Part shown: in pieces, positions 8,008 through 17,174 of the stretch
How the letters are laid out: every line of letters starts with the position of its first letter
Numbering within the stretch: the stretch's first letter is position 1
Source: an uncultured Bacteroidaceae bacterium
GTDB lineage: Bacteria; Bacteroidota; Bacteroidia; Bacteroidales; Bacteroidaceae
Assembly: GCA_905235525.1 (NCBI GenBank)
Contig: CAJOLW010000015.1
Span: forward strand, 1 to 52,808
Length of the DNA: 52,808 bases
Reading direction: 5' to 3'
The notes under the pieces: model-generated
Seen by the model: only the letters and a program-made list of their open reading frames with translations
Told to the model about the DNA's origin: nothing
Databases searched by the model: none
Translations under genes and position numbers: made by a program

Positions 8008-8864
8008 TTATCTTTCTATCCTCTGTTCGTCAATGAATATCTGCATCTCACCCAAAGCGCCAATTTCTTTGGGGAGTACGAACATATTACGAGGATTAGC
8101 ATATTTTCTGAAATGCTCCTGAATGTCTATGATGTCAAGCTCTTCTATGGACTTGCTGCTATTGAACCCAACTGGATCAACATGACATAACTTCCATTCT
8201 GGCAGTGAGTAAGCGCCTAATGGTCTTGTGTATTTGGCACTTTTCGGGATATCTTTCGAATTCATGAAAACTATTGGTATTTCAATGCCAACTTCTCCTT
8301 GAGCTGACTTAGGGTATAGGTCTTGCCATTCATCACGCAATAATAGACCCAAATTGCGAATGTATTGTCACTCACGATTATTTCACGACCGCTTGGATGG
8401 CTGAATGCCTGTCCCCTCTTTTTAATGTCCTTTCTTATGATCAGTGGTATGTCCTTGTCTGCAATCCATTCTCCAATTACATGCTCCCAATTCATAAGAA
8501 CATCATTATCTATATGTGGATTATGCTCTGATTCTCTCCACAGACAACCAATTTCTCTAATCTTTTCCCGAATATCATTTCCTATTAAGTCCCTTATTGA
8601 CTTATAAACCTTTGACTTTATATTCATATTAGGAGGAACATCTGTTATGAACTGCATGGCTTTTCTCGTTGGATTCTTCATGCTATACATCCTTCCTTTC
8701 TGATAACTCTCCGTCTTTACGATGTTGGGAAAGCTTTTGTAGAACTCAACCTTAGACATCTGAAATACGCCAACAGGTGTATGTACGGCGAAAATGCTAT
8801 CATCGCTTAATGGTTCAATTATATCAGCTTTGAAGCACAATCCACTAGATGAATACTGGATCAT
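8008..8864 (-). pseudogene. Unknown protein, probably frameshifted, in nuclease operon
   Basis: Two overlapping frames look like one protein of about 285 residues. The first (from 8864) reads naturally to YTLSQLKEKLALK and then stops; the second reads naturally from IPIVFMNSKDIPKSAKYTR to its end at 8008. Adding one base to the T run at 8280-8282 fuses them as LALK-IPIVFM. I do not recognise the family. The C-terminal half has a pattern LCHVDPVGF followed by YANPRNMFVLPKE, which faintly recalls HNH nucleases (H-x-x-P, N-x-x-N), but this is speculative. It lies 17 bp behind the KilA-N gene and 34 bp before the nuclease. An alternative is two genuine overlapping genes. Confidence 0.5.
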
Positions 8865-8881
8865 TCAATTATGTATAATTA

Positions 8882-9694
8882 TTATTTCAATAGATTCCTA
8901 TTGTTATTCTCCTCCAATACCTGCATTTGCTGGATAGCAATCTGATTGAGCTTTACAAGCCTTTCACCCTGTGGTACTCCATCATTGATAAGCACAGCAT
9001 TGATATTCTCCATATTCGACAGGCATATCAGTTCGTTGATGGTGGCATAGTCGCGTATATTGCCTTTCATGTCGGGATTTGCTTCTCGCCATTGCTTGGC
9101 AGTCATTCCAAACATGGCCACGTTTAGCACATCTGCCTCTTCTGCATAGATAATGCTTGCCTGTGCAGAAGTAATCTCTTCTGGTATCAAATGGCTTTTG
9201 ATGGCATCCGTATGGATGCGATAGTTGATTTTGGATAGTTCTCTCTTGGCTGTCCACCCCAATTGCTTCAATTCCTCCTCTTTCAGTCTTTGGAACTCGT
9301 CAATCAGGTAGAGTTTGAAGGTAACACTAATGGCGGTTCCAAACTCGAAAGCAATGTCCTTGAATGCGTAAGTGCCACCATATCGTCCTTTCTTTACAAT
9401 GATACCAATAGCATTTGTTTTCTCAACCCATTCACTCACGCTCATCACGAAACTTGGCAAACCTGCCTGCATTCTAAAGTGGTCAAATTCGACCACTTTA
9501 AAACTGGGGTTATGAATTATCTCCCAAGTACCAAGAAACTCAATAGTGTATCTTGTGCGAATCCAATTCTTGATAATGTCGGCAGCACGGCTTTCGCTTT
9601 GTTTGCCGTTAGCCATATCTGTAAGTGATATATAATCCTTATCGTTATAAGACAAGACTGTTATTTCCGTGTTCTGAACCGTTATCTTTGCCAT
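8882..9694 (-). CDS. KilA-N domain protein
   Basis: This 270-residue protein has the KilA-N DNA-binding domain at about residues 15-110: DKDYISLTDMANGKQ (the family start YISLTDIA), IKNWIRTRYTIEFLGTWE, and GRYGGTYAFKDIAFEFG. The C-terminal half is helical. KilA-N proteins are typical of phages, plasmids and mobile islands, and often regulate or accompany restriction-type genes. It is intact and leads a three-gene minus-strand set whose other two genes are frameshifted. A -7 box lies just upstream. Its partner role is unknown. Confidence 0.85.
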   Translation of the reverse strand: MAKITVQNTEITVLSYNDKDYISLTDMANGKQSESRAADIIKNWIRTRYTIEFLGTWEIIHNPSFKVVEFDHFRMQAGLPSFVMSVSEWVEKTNAIGIIVKKGRYGGTYAFKDIAFEFGTAISVTFKLYLIDEFQRLKEEELKQLGWTAKRELSKINYRIHTDAIKSHLIPEEITSAQASIIYAEEADVLNVAMFGMTAKQWREANPDMKGNIRDYATINELICLSNMENINAVLINDGVPQGERLVKLNQIAIQQMQVLEENNNRNLLK

Positions 9695-9723
9695 AAGGTA
9701 GTGCTATTATATGTTTATGTGTA

Positions 9724-9731
9724 CAAAGGTA
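9724..9731 (-). promoter_or_regulatory. -7 box for the KilA-N operon
   Basis: TACCTTTG on the minus strand matches TAnnTTTG and lies about 30 bp upstream of the KilA-N start. The -33 match is poor. Confidence 0.5.
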
Positions 9732-9781
9732 GCACAAAAACATGAGACGAAAGAAGAAAGAGTGAAAAATCCTTCAAAAGT

Positions 9782-9960
9782 TCTGTAATCTCGGATATTC
9801 TGTATACCTTTGCCCCTGACAACAAGCCATTGATAAAGGCTGGTGGCTCAGCGTCAGGAGTTCTTTAATAGGAAAATCACAGCAGAATGAGCAAATGAGT
9901 AATCGGCTTGCCGCTTGCTATTGAAAGGAAGCAAGAACCGTTGCCAGTTTGTAACCCAGA
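9782..9960 (+). ncRNA. Possible structured transcript or leader
   Basis: TCTG at 9782-9785, a 19-bp spacer and TACCTTTG at 9805-9812 form a plausible promoter. Downstream are short helices: CCTGAC pairing with GTCAGG around 9816-9865 with an inner AGCC/GGCT pair, and CTTGC/GCAAG around 9915-9935. No gene follows for 600 bases on this strand. It may be a small RNA or a leader left without its gene. Confidence 0.3.
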
Positions 9961-10317
9961 TTTTTCTCAATCTTTGGAACTGCCTTTATTTACAAAAGTT
10001 TTGCGATTTTATCCAAAATTGCAAAATAAATTGAAAGACAACATGTATCATACTTTTTTTCAAAAGGCAGAAAAAAGTTTTCTCGTGAATATGTTTTTCA
10101 GGAAATTCTTCATCTCAATCTTGAGTGTACGGTCTTTTTTCGTTATGTTTCTCTTTTCATTTGCAAATATACATCCTCTCCAAATCATCCCCATACTTTT
10201 TTACTTATGCTTATATAATAATATTATGTATGAGCCGCCATTTCTTTCCTTTAATTATGCACTGTCGTAGCCTCGTTTGACTCTTCGACATTAAATCTGA
10301 TGACTCTACTACAAAGG

Positions 10318-10396
10318 CTCTAAATCGACATCGTCGATGTCGGTTGACCGATGTCGACGACATCGACTTGTCGACGTCGACGATGTCGATTCAGAG
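10318..10396. repeat. CGACATCG-rich hairpin element, copy 1
   Basis: The 20-bp outer arms at 10318-10337 and 10377-10396 are inverted copies with one mismatch. Inside are smaller perfect palindromes: CGACATC-GTC-GATGTCG and GATGTCG-A-CGACATC. The whole could fold as a branched cruciform. A related element lies at 43566-43664. The rest of the gap 9695-10588 holds no supported gene; the open frame at 9908-10270 has no family features. Confidence 0.75.
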
Positions 10397-10503
10397 GTTA
10401 TGAAATAACCTTTTCAGGGGTTGAACTACAGATGGGTTTACGACATCACTTGCGATCTATAAATGAGAGAATGAAAAAATGAGAGAATGGTTTAGCGTTA
10501 AAC

Positions 10504-10541
10504 AAAAAAGAACGGCATTCGATTGAACGCCGTCCTTTTTT
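10504..10541. terminator. Bidirectional terminator behind the nucleoside hydrolase
   Basis: An A run, a stem with AACGGC at 10511-10516 and GCCGTC at 10529-10534, and a T run make a terminator usable from both sides. It lies about 50 bp after the minus-strand hydrolase gene. Confidence 0.7.
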
Positions 10542-10588
10542 GTATGTAATTACCTTCTTGCCCTTTAAAAGAACACCCGAATATTGAT

Positions 10589-11647
10589 TTAGCGCATGCG
10601 ATTGTGACGACGGATGTCCATCAACTTCTCCAGGCTCTGGAATGTGTCACCTGGCAACTGATAACGTGCGTTGCCATAAGGATCGACTTTGAAAAGCATG
10701 AGGGATTCTTCGCCTTTGTCAACAAAAGTCACCTTACCCCGTGGAGACATATTATACTGACAATCACCCATCACTGCATTCACAAGGCAGTTGGTGTCCC
10801 ACATGCGCTGACCTGTGTCGCAAGTGTAATTGGTATAAACTGCCTTGATGGGATTCACCTCCACACCAGAGAGGTCTGCGATTACATCTTCTGGCAGATA
10901 GTTCATGCGGTCTCCGACATTGCTGGGCGACATGATAATGTCAACACTCTCAGGCAACTTGTCAAAGAAGACAGCGGACTGCTTGGATGCGGCACGCATG
11001 TTATAGCCAGACAAACTGTCTTCCTCCTCGAAACGACCAGCCTGAATATACACAGCCTTCACCTTCTGAGCAAAGAGGTCTGAACCAGCAAGTTTAGAAT
11101 ATTCGTCAGCCTTTGACTCCATCAACTGCGACAATGTGGTGGCAAAACCGATAGCCACAATGACAACAGACTTGTCTTCAGCCTTAGCAAGAATCTTGCG
11201 GTAGAGTTTGTAGCCGTCCATGCACTTGCTGGCATCGAAAGTACGTTTGAAGAGTGGTTTCCCCTGCGCATCCTTTATGTCACAAATGCCATTGTAGGGA
11301 ATAAAGCAACGAGGATTCTTCACGCCGTTACGCTCCAGACCTACTGGAATGTAAGGATGACCATAATAAGTGTTGAAGATGTCCACCACTCCAGCATTGT
11401 TCTCGCCTTCACGATCCACAACGATACCCTGAAGGTCCACAAGACCCTCGTCAATGTAATGATTCAGCATCATCAAAGCGAACAAGTCGTCTGTTGAACT
11501 ACCGAAGTCTGCGTCAAGAATCATCTTGACTGGTTCGCGCTTCATGCCTCCATTAGCACAGCATGAGCACTGAGCGCTTGTTTCCATTGAGAAAAGAAAC
11601 AAAGACGCCACAAGCATAAAGAAAATCTTTTTCATTTTTCTTATCAT
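10589..11647 (-). CDS. Secreted nucleoside hydrolase-like protein
   Basis: This 352-residue protein begins with a signal peptide (MKKIFFMLVASLFLFSMETSAQ; the ATG at residue 5 may be the true start). The motif MILDADFGSSTDDLFAL at 42-58 is the calcium-binding loop of inosine-uridine nucleoside hydrolases (usually D-x-D-x-G-x-D-D), here with two extra residues, as in the more distant members. VVIVAIGFATTLSQL and the C-terminal AVYTNYTCDTGQRMWDTNCLV (cut here as a description of 'metal-site Asp in a late conserved block') fit the family. It probably cleaves the N-glycosidic bond of nucleosides or a related glycoside in the periplasm. The substrate cannot be told. Confidence 0.7.
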   Translation of the reverse strand: MIRKMKKIFFMLVASLFLFSMETSAQCSCCANGGMKREPVKMILDADFGSSTDDLFALMMLNHYIDEGLVDLQGIVVDREGENNAGVVDIFNTYYGHPYIPVGLERNGVKNPRCFIPYNGICDIKDAQGKPLFKRTFDASKCMDGYKLYRKILAKAEDKSVVIVAIGFATTLSQLMESKADEYSKLAGSDLFAQKVKAVYIQAGRFEEEDSLSGYNMRAASKQSAVFFDKLPESVDIIMSPSNVGDRMNYLPEDVIADLSGVEVNPIKAVYTNYTCDTGQRMWDTNCLVNAVMGDCQYNMSPRGKVTFVDKGEESLMLFKVDPYGNARYQLPGDTFQSLEKLMDIRRHNRMR

Positions 11648-11678
11648 TAAGTTTTGTGAGATTAATTATTTTGCTCGG

Positions 11679-11809
11679 CAAAGGTAAACATTTTAAGTGA
11701 AAAGTGAAGAGTTAAAAGTGAAAAATCTGATTTACTTGCCTCCAGAATGGTTGGCAATTTAGATTTTTCACTTTTAACTCTTCACTTTTCACTTTATTTC
11801 TTACCTTTG
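11679..11809. promoter_or_regulatory. Divergent promoters flanking a 34-bp perfect inverted repeat
   Basis: The minus-strand -7 box TACCTTTG occupies 11686-11679 and serves the nucleoside hydrolase; the plus-strand box TACCTTTG occupies 11802-11809 and serves the secreted protein at 11842. Between them two perfect 34-bp inverted arms lie at 11695-11728 and 11761-11794, rich in AAGTGAAAAG and GAGTTAAAAG. The arms cover the places where both -33 elements should be. Confidence 0.7.
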
Positions 11810-11841
11810 CAAAAATAATATTTCCAAATATTGACGAGATT

Positions 11842-12699
11842 ATGAAGGCAAAACGAACTTTAACACTAATAACTTTAACCATGATGATGGTATCATGCTT
11901 TGCCCAAGAAACCTTGACCGAAGAGGAAATCAAGAGTACAGCACAGAAAATAGAAAATGATTGGCAATTTGGTTCCAATCATGTCATCTGGATGGAAAAT
12001 CAAAATACACTGTCACGCTATCTTGAGACCGCCCCACTCCGCTGTCTCGACGAACTTGAGGAAGTTGTAGGGTGGTCACAAGAACCACATGAAGCGAATC
12101 TGCGTATTTTGCAACTGAAACAGCAAATCTATCCGAATCCTGGTTCAAAAAAATCTGAACGTAGCCTTGCCCATTATTTCACAGACACCGAGAAGGCTAA
12201 GCAGAAGTTCATTGCTGCAGAAGAGTCTGAACGGATGTATCAGCAACTCACCAAAGAAGTGCTGCCACTCATCGAAGCGAAAAAGAGACAGACCTTCGTC
12301 GCTCCACAGGGTGAACTCACCTACTTCTACTATCATCTGGGTGGAGGCATGGTGAACCGTCCCGCCTATCAAGCCAACCTCGAACGTCGAAAAGACGGCA
12401 CATACATCGTGGCACTTGACACTGACGATTTTCACAAACTCGACACGATTCCCCTCACACAAGCACAGGTGGATACGATTCGCCAGATGCTCATAGAGGG
12501 TGAAGTCTATAAGATGCCTCGCTTCTACGACGAACCTATCCGTATCCTTGATGCCCCAAGTGGTTCTGTGTCAGTGAAATTTTCCGATGCCTCCTACAGT
12601 TGTAACAATCTTCCGCCATCTGACTGGGGCGGGAAAAACATCTATAGAGCATATCAATTCCTCAAGGCGCTCCAATCTAAACACGAGACGAAAGAGTAA
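11842..12699 (+). CDS. Secreted protein of unknown function
   Basis: This 285-residue protein has an N-terminal signal (KRTLTLITLTMMMVSCFAQ); the VSC could be a lipobox, so it may be a lipoprotein. The mature part is soluble and charged with an N-terminal helical half and a C-terminal half with YFYYHLGGGMVNRPAYQANL and VSVKFSDASYSCNNLPPSD. I do not recognise the family. It has its own promoter and is closed by a strong shared terminator that begins within its stop region. Confidence 0.65.
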   Translation: MKAKRTLTLITLTMMMVSCFAQETLTEEEIKSTAQKIENDWQFGSNHVIWMENQNTLSRYLETAPLRCLDELEEVVGWSQEPHEANLRILQLKQQIYPNPGSKKSERSLAHYFTDTEKAKQKFIAAEESERMYQQLTKEVLPLIEAKKRQTFVAPQGELTYFYYHLGGGMVNRPAYQANLERRKDGTYIVALDTDDFHKLDTIPLTQAQVDTIRQMLIEGEVYKMPRFYDEPIRILDAPSGSVSVKFSDASYSCNNLPPSDWGGKNIYRAYQFLKALQSKHETKE

Positions 12700-12757
12700 T
12701 AACAGACAAAAAGAGAAGCATGCCCACAAGGACATGCTTCTCTTTTTGTCTGTTATT
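12698..12757. terminator. Bidirectional terminator with 25-bp perfect stem
   Basis: Arms at 12698-12722 and 12733-12757 are perfect inverted copies with a 10-base loop; A5 and T5 runs lie within the stem on both sides. It separates the convergent secreted-protein gene and the ATPase operon. Confidence 0.85.
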
Positions 12758-12768
12758 TCAGTGTCAGT

Positions 12769-13311
<543 letters not shown>

Positions 13312-15195
13312 TTAAACTTTCACTTGAAAGGGGTTGTATTCTTTTCCATTTCCTTCGAAGTCAGCATTCTTGAAGTACTCCACGAAGGTGAGTCGCATCG
13401 GGTGCACGAAGGAAGAAATCATACAGAGACCGAAGTTGATGCCATGACCGAAGAGCAGGATGATGAGCATAACCAGTTCGTGCACAACAGGCACGTCTGG
13501 GCTCATCTCCATTGCCAACTGGTTGAACACCGAACCGAGCACACCACCTGTCAATCCGAGTGCAAAGAGGCGGATGTAACTGAGGAGATCACCAAGCAAA
13601 CCTGTGGACATGCCGTAGGTTGCCCAGATGCCACCGCCAAGGTTGCTTCCTACACCGAGTGCCTTGCCCACAACAGAATCCTTCTTGTAGGCATTTGGAT
13701 TGTTGAGGAAGAAGATACCCAATGCGGACAGGGCGATGAGTGCATAGAACACATATTGCACGGGCTGTGACCACTCAACTCCAAAGAGCGGGAAGCCGAA
13801 GAGGAGCGTGGCACTGAGCAGTGCGACCACCCATGAGAACTTGCCCACACCATAAACGAAGCCGTAGTTCTTCACCGCCTTGCAACCTGCCAACGTCATA
13901 CCGAGCAGCACCTGGATAAGACCGATGATGACGGAGATGACCATCATGGGCGAGTAGCCGAAGAAACTGTCCTTCATGGAGTCGTTGATGAAGTAAGGTT
14001 GCATAGGCTTGATGAACTCCCAATCAACCGTAGCAAGGTCGATGCCAAAGAAGGTGCCTGTGATGAAACCGCAGATGCAGGTCATTCCACCGAGCAATGC
14101 GCCGAGTTTGCCGTATTTTGCCAAATCGGGCTTGGCAAAGATGATGGCAATGCTGGCAGCAAGAATCAGTAAGCCGTAGCCCATGTCGCCCATGCAGAGT
14201 CCGAAGAAGAGCATGAAGAAGGGGGCAAAGAACGGCAACGGGTCAATGTCGTGGTAGTTAGGCAGCGAGTACATGCGCAGGATTGGTTCGAAGAGCGACG
14301 AAAACTTGTCGTTCTTGATTTGGATAGGCACGTTGTCGTCGAAGGCAGGATTTTCCAGTTCGTAGAAGATGTGTTCCCTTTCGAGGTAGTCCACCACCCC
14401 GTCTGCTTTTTCCTTCAAGGTCCAGCCAACCATCAATTTCACAGCACCGCCAGCAATGTCTTCATTACTGAGGTGTACCTTCGAAAGTTGTATGTCGTTT
14501 TCGTTTGCCACTTGTCCGGCTTCAATAGAAGCACGGTCAACAGCATTCACCTGAAGCATCTGTTCATGGATGCTGTTCAACTGTTCCTCAAGCACCTTTC
14601 GCTTCTCCTGATATACCGAAAGTGACTCGTTTGGCAAGAACAGGCGTTCAGCCGTGATGTCAGGCTCGTAATCTTCGTTGGAGAAGGCTATGAAGTAGGT
14701 CTTCTTGTTGATTTCGTTAACAGGAGTGGCAAAATACTTCTCCCCCCACTCTGCCTTATACATTTTATTATTAACAGCATAGAAGTAAGGCTTGTAGCCC
14801 GATTGCTCTAATTGGCGGATGCTTTCCCAACTGAACTCGCCAAAAGGTTCGAGTTGCAGGATGGCATCGTCTGTAGCGTCAATGCTGTGCTTCACGCTGT
14901 TTTCTTCTTTGAGCAGACGCTCCACAGTGTCAACCAATGAAATAGCCCTCGAAGCATCGGCAGGCTGAGGCGTATAGGTGGCTGATGGCTCGTAACTCTC
15001 AGCGGCATAGTCGAGTGCCTTGAGCGCCTCCTTGTAGCGAACAGCGAGGTCAAGACCTGCCTGCAACTCATCGCTGGTGGCACCTTGCTGAAGTTCCTCC
15101 ACATGGATGACACCCAACTCACGGATATCGGCGATGAACTTTTCATATTCCCCATTGGTGACGAGGAACGTGAGTTTCTTCATGTCTTGTATCAT
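13312..15195 (-). CDS. ntpI: V/A-type ATPase subunit I (membrane stator)
   Basis: This 627-residue protein is the subunit a/I homologue. The first about 320 residues are a soluble, coiled-coil-rich arm (starting MKKLTFLVTNGEYEKFI), the rest has about seven to eight membrane helices, including PFFAPFFMLFFGLCMGDMGYG, and LSYIRLFALGLTGGVLG with the essential arginine of the ion path. Its ATG overlaps the stop of subunit D (ATGA), so the two are coupled. It anchors the stator and, with the K ring, forms the ion half-channels. Confidence 0.92.
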   Translation of the reverse strand: MIQDMKKLTFLVTNGEYEKFIADIRELGVIHVEELQQGATSDELQAGLDLAVRYKEALKALDYAAESYEPSATYTPQPADASRAISLVDTVERLLKEENSVKHSIDATDDAILQLEPFGEFSWESIRQLEQSGYKPYFYAVNNKMYKAEWGEKYFATPVNEINKKTYFIAFSNEDYEPDITAERLFLPNESLSVYQEKRKVLEEQLNSIHEQMLQVNAVDRASIEAGQVANENDIQLSKVHLSNEDIAGGAVKLMVGWTLKEKADGVVDYLEREHIFYELENPAFDDNVPIQIKNDKFSSLFEPILRMYSLPNYHDIDPLPFFAPFFMLFFGLCMGDMGYGLLILAASIAIIFAKPDLAKYGKLGALLGGMTCICGFITGTFFGIDLATVDWEFIKPMQPYFINDSMKDSFFGYSPMMVISVIIGLIQVLLGMTLAGCKAVKNYGFVYGVGKFSWVVALLSATLLFGFPLFGVEWSQPVQYVFYALIALSALGIFFLNNPNAYKKDSVVGKALGVGSNLGGGIWATYGMSTGLLGDLLSYIRLFALGLTGGVLGSVFNQLAMEMSPDVPVVHELVMLIILLFGHGINFGLCMISSFVHPMRLTFVEYFKNADFEGNGKEYNPFQVKV

Positions 15196-15842
15196 ACCGC
15201 AACACCCTCCTTTCTTTCAGAAGAGGCGTCATTTTCCTCCTCTTCCTTTTTCTTCCGTGCCTCTTGCAGCGACTTCAGAATCTTTTGTGATGACTTGGAG
15301 AGGTTCTCCTCGTCTTCCATGAATCGCTTAATCTTACGGATTGCCTCTTGATAACCAGGTATCTGGACTTTCTCGAAGAGGTTGACCTTCTGCGTAGTCT
15401 TCCGCCTTGCATGATCGAGCAGTCCCAATTTGGCAAGCACAAACTCACGTTCCACAGCGGTTTTGGCAAGTCCCTGCAAGAGATTGATGCCATCGAAGTA
15501 CCACTTCGGTGCCGAGAACAGTCCAAAGGGTTTTACGTCCAACTCGATGTTGAGCAGCACAGGCACACGCACACCTGCCACCTTCTTCACATCCAGTTGT
15601 ACATCCTTCAGGCTGACCAGCGACGTGTCGAACTCACCCCACAGGGCATACATCGACTCGTAACCGCCAATCTGACTTTGCAGTTTCTTCTCCAAGTCCT
15701 CCGCTTCCTGCTTGCTCTTCTTCACCTCCAGACGCAACGCTGTCTCCTTATTCTTGATGATAGGGAGTGTGCGCTGTCGCATCTTGAGGTTCTTCTCAAT
15801 CTGCTGCAATGAAGTTTTATTATACTGAAAACGAATTGCCAT
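15192..15842 (-). CDS. ntpD: V/A-type ATPase subunit D (central shaft)
   Basis: This 216-residue protein is the rotor shaft subunit. It has the two long helical arms of the family: the N-terminal FQYNKTSLQQIEKNLKMRQR and the C-terminal RKTTQKVNLFEKVQIPGY, followed by a coiled coil that ends in a charged K/E tail. It turns inside the A3B3 head and couples ATP chemistry to the K ring. It starts three bases after subunit B. Confidence 0.92.
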   Translation of the reverse strand: MAIRFQYNKTSLQQIEKNLKMRQRTLPIIKNKETALRLEVKKSKQEAEDLEKKLQSQIGGYESMYALWGEFDTSLVSLKDVQLDVKKVAGVRVPVLLNIELDVKPFGLFSAPKWYFDGINLLQGLAKTAVEREFVLAKLGLLDHARRKTTQKVNLFEKVQIPGYQEAIRKIKRFMEDEENLSKSSQKILKSLQEARKKKEEEENDASSERKEGVAV

Positions 15843-15845
15843 TCT

Positions 15846-17168
15846 TTATTTCCAATAAATATCTGTGAATTCCTTCTTGATATTGACCTCTTCAAGTTTG
15901 AAGTACTTCTTGAAGAGAGACCACGTAACATCCAGCATTTCAGTCGTATCGAGATTGACGTCAATAGCCAGAAGTTTGCTGGCATATTCCTTGGCAAAAT
16001 CAAGGCAACGGTTGTCGTAGTCGGTCAGGTCGAAGCCGTTCTCCATCTTGGTCTTGGCATTGGCGGCATCGGAGTAAAGACGGATGGCAGCGTTCATCAC
16101 TTGTGAGTGATCCTTACGGGTCTTCTTACCAGATACTAACTGCTTCAGACGAGACAGCGAACGGAATGGGTCAACGATGACCTTACCGATGTCGGAGTCG
16201 CGACGCAAGTACAACTGACCCTCGGTGATGTAACCTGTGTTGTCAGGCACAGCATGTGTGATGTCACCACCCGACAGCGTGGTCACGGCAATAATGGTGA
16301 TGGAACCGCCACCAGCACTCTCGGGGAACTGCACCGCCTTCTCGTAAATCTTTGCCAAGTCAGAATAAAGTGAACCTGGCATGGAGTCTTTCGAAGGAAT
16401 TTGATCCATACGGTTGCTCACAATGGAGAGTGAGTCTGCGTATGAAGTCATGTCCGTCAGGAGCACCAGCACCGTCTCGTGCTTCTCCACGGCGAAGTAT
16501 TCGGCAGCCGTCAGTGCCATGTCGGGCACAAGCAGACGCTCTACGGCAGGGTCCTCGGTCGTGTTCATGAAAGCGATGATGCGGTCAAGCGCACCAGCGT
16601 TGGAGAAGGTGTTCTTGAAGAAATAGTAGTCATCGTTGGTCATACCCATACCGCCGAGGATAATCTTATCTACTTTCGCACGGAGGGCTACCAATGCCAT
16701 CACCTCGTTGAACGGTTGGTCGGGGTCAGCAAAGAATGGAATCTTCTGACCAGACACCAACGTATTGTTCAAGTCGATACCAGCAATACCTGTGGCTATT
16801 AACTCTGATGGCTGCTTACGGCGAACAGGGTTCACCGAAGGACCACCAATCTCCACATCTTTTCCTTCTATTTCCGGTCCTCCATCGATAGGATTACCAT
16901 AAGCATTGAAGAAACGACCCGCCAACTGTTCGCTCACCTTCAGCGAGGGAGCCTTGCCGAGGAACACAACCTCAGCATTCGTCGGGATGCCACCCGTACC
17001 TTCAAACACCTGCAAAGTCACATTGTCACCTGCAATTTTCACAACCTGAGCCAACTTGCCGTTGATGGTAGCAAGCTCATCATATCCCACTCCCTTCGCT
17101 TTGAGGGAGACTGTGGCCTTTGTTATCTGACCAACCTTTGTGTATATCTTCTGAAAAGCTGTAGCCAT
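15846..17168 (-). CDS. ntpB: V/A-type ATPase subunit B
   Basis: This 440-residue protein is the non-catalytic nucleotide-fold subunit of the A3B3 head. It has the beta-barrel start (MATAFQKIYTKVGQITKA), the central fold with SGQKIPFFADPDQPFNEV where a P-loop would sit in the catalytic subunit, and GYITEGQLYLRRDSDIGK, which carries residues that reach into the catalytic site. The P-loop is absent, as expected. Six bases separate it from subunit A. Confidence 0.95.
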   Translation of the reverse strand: MATAFQKIYTKVGQITKATVSLKAKGVGYDELATINGKLAQVVKIAGDNVTLQVFEGTGGIPTNAEVVFLGKAPSLKVSEQLAGRFFNAYGNPIDGGPEIEGKDVEIGGPSVNPVRRKQPSELIATGIAGIDLNNTLVSGQKIPFFADPDQPFNEVMALVALRAKVDKIILGGMGMTNDDYYFFKNTFSNAGALDRIIAFMNTTEDPAVERLLVPDMALTAAEYFAVEKHETVLVLLTDMTSYADSLSIVSNRMDQIPSKDSMPGSLYSDLAKIYEKAVQFPESAGGGSITIIAVTTLSGGDITHAVPDNTGYITEGQLYLRRDSDIGKVIVDPFRSLSRLKQLVSGKKTRKDHSQVMNAAIRLYSDAANAKTKMENGFDLTDYDNRCLDFAKEYASKLLAIDVNLDTTEMLDVTWSLFKKYFKLEEVNIKKEFTDIYWK

Positions 17169-17174
17169 AACATT

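Noticed and set aside
9908-10270. 120-codon plus-strand frame
   Set aside because: Low-complexity F/L/Y composition typical of AT-rich noncoding DNA; no promoter spacing or homology that I can recognise.
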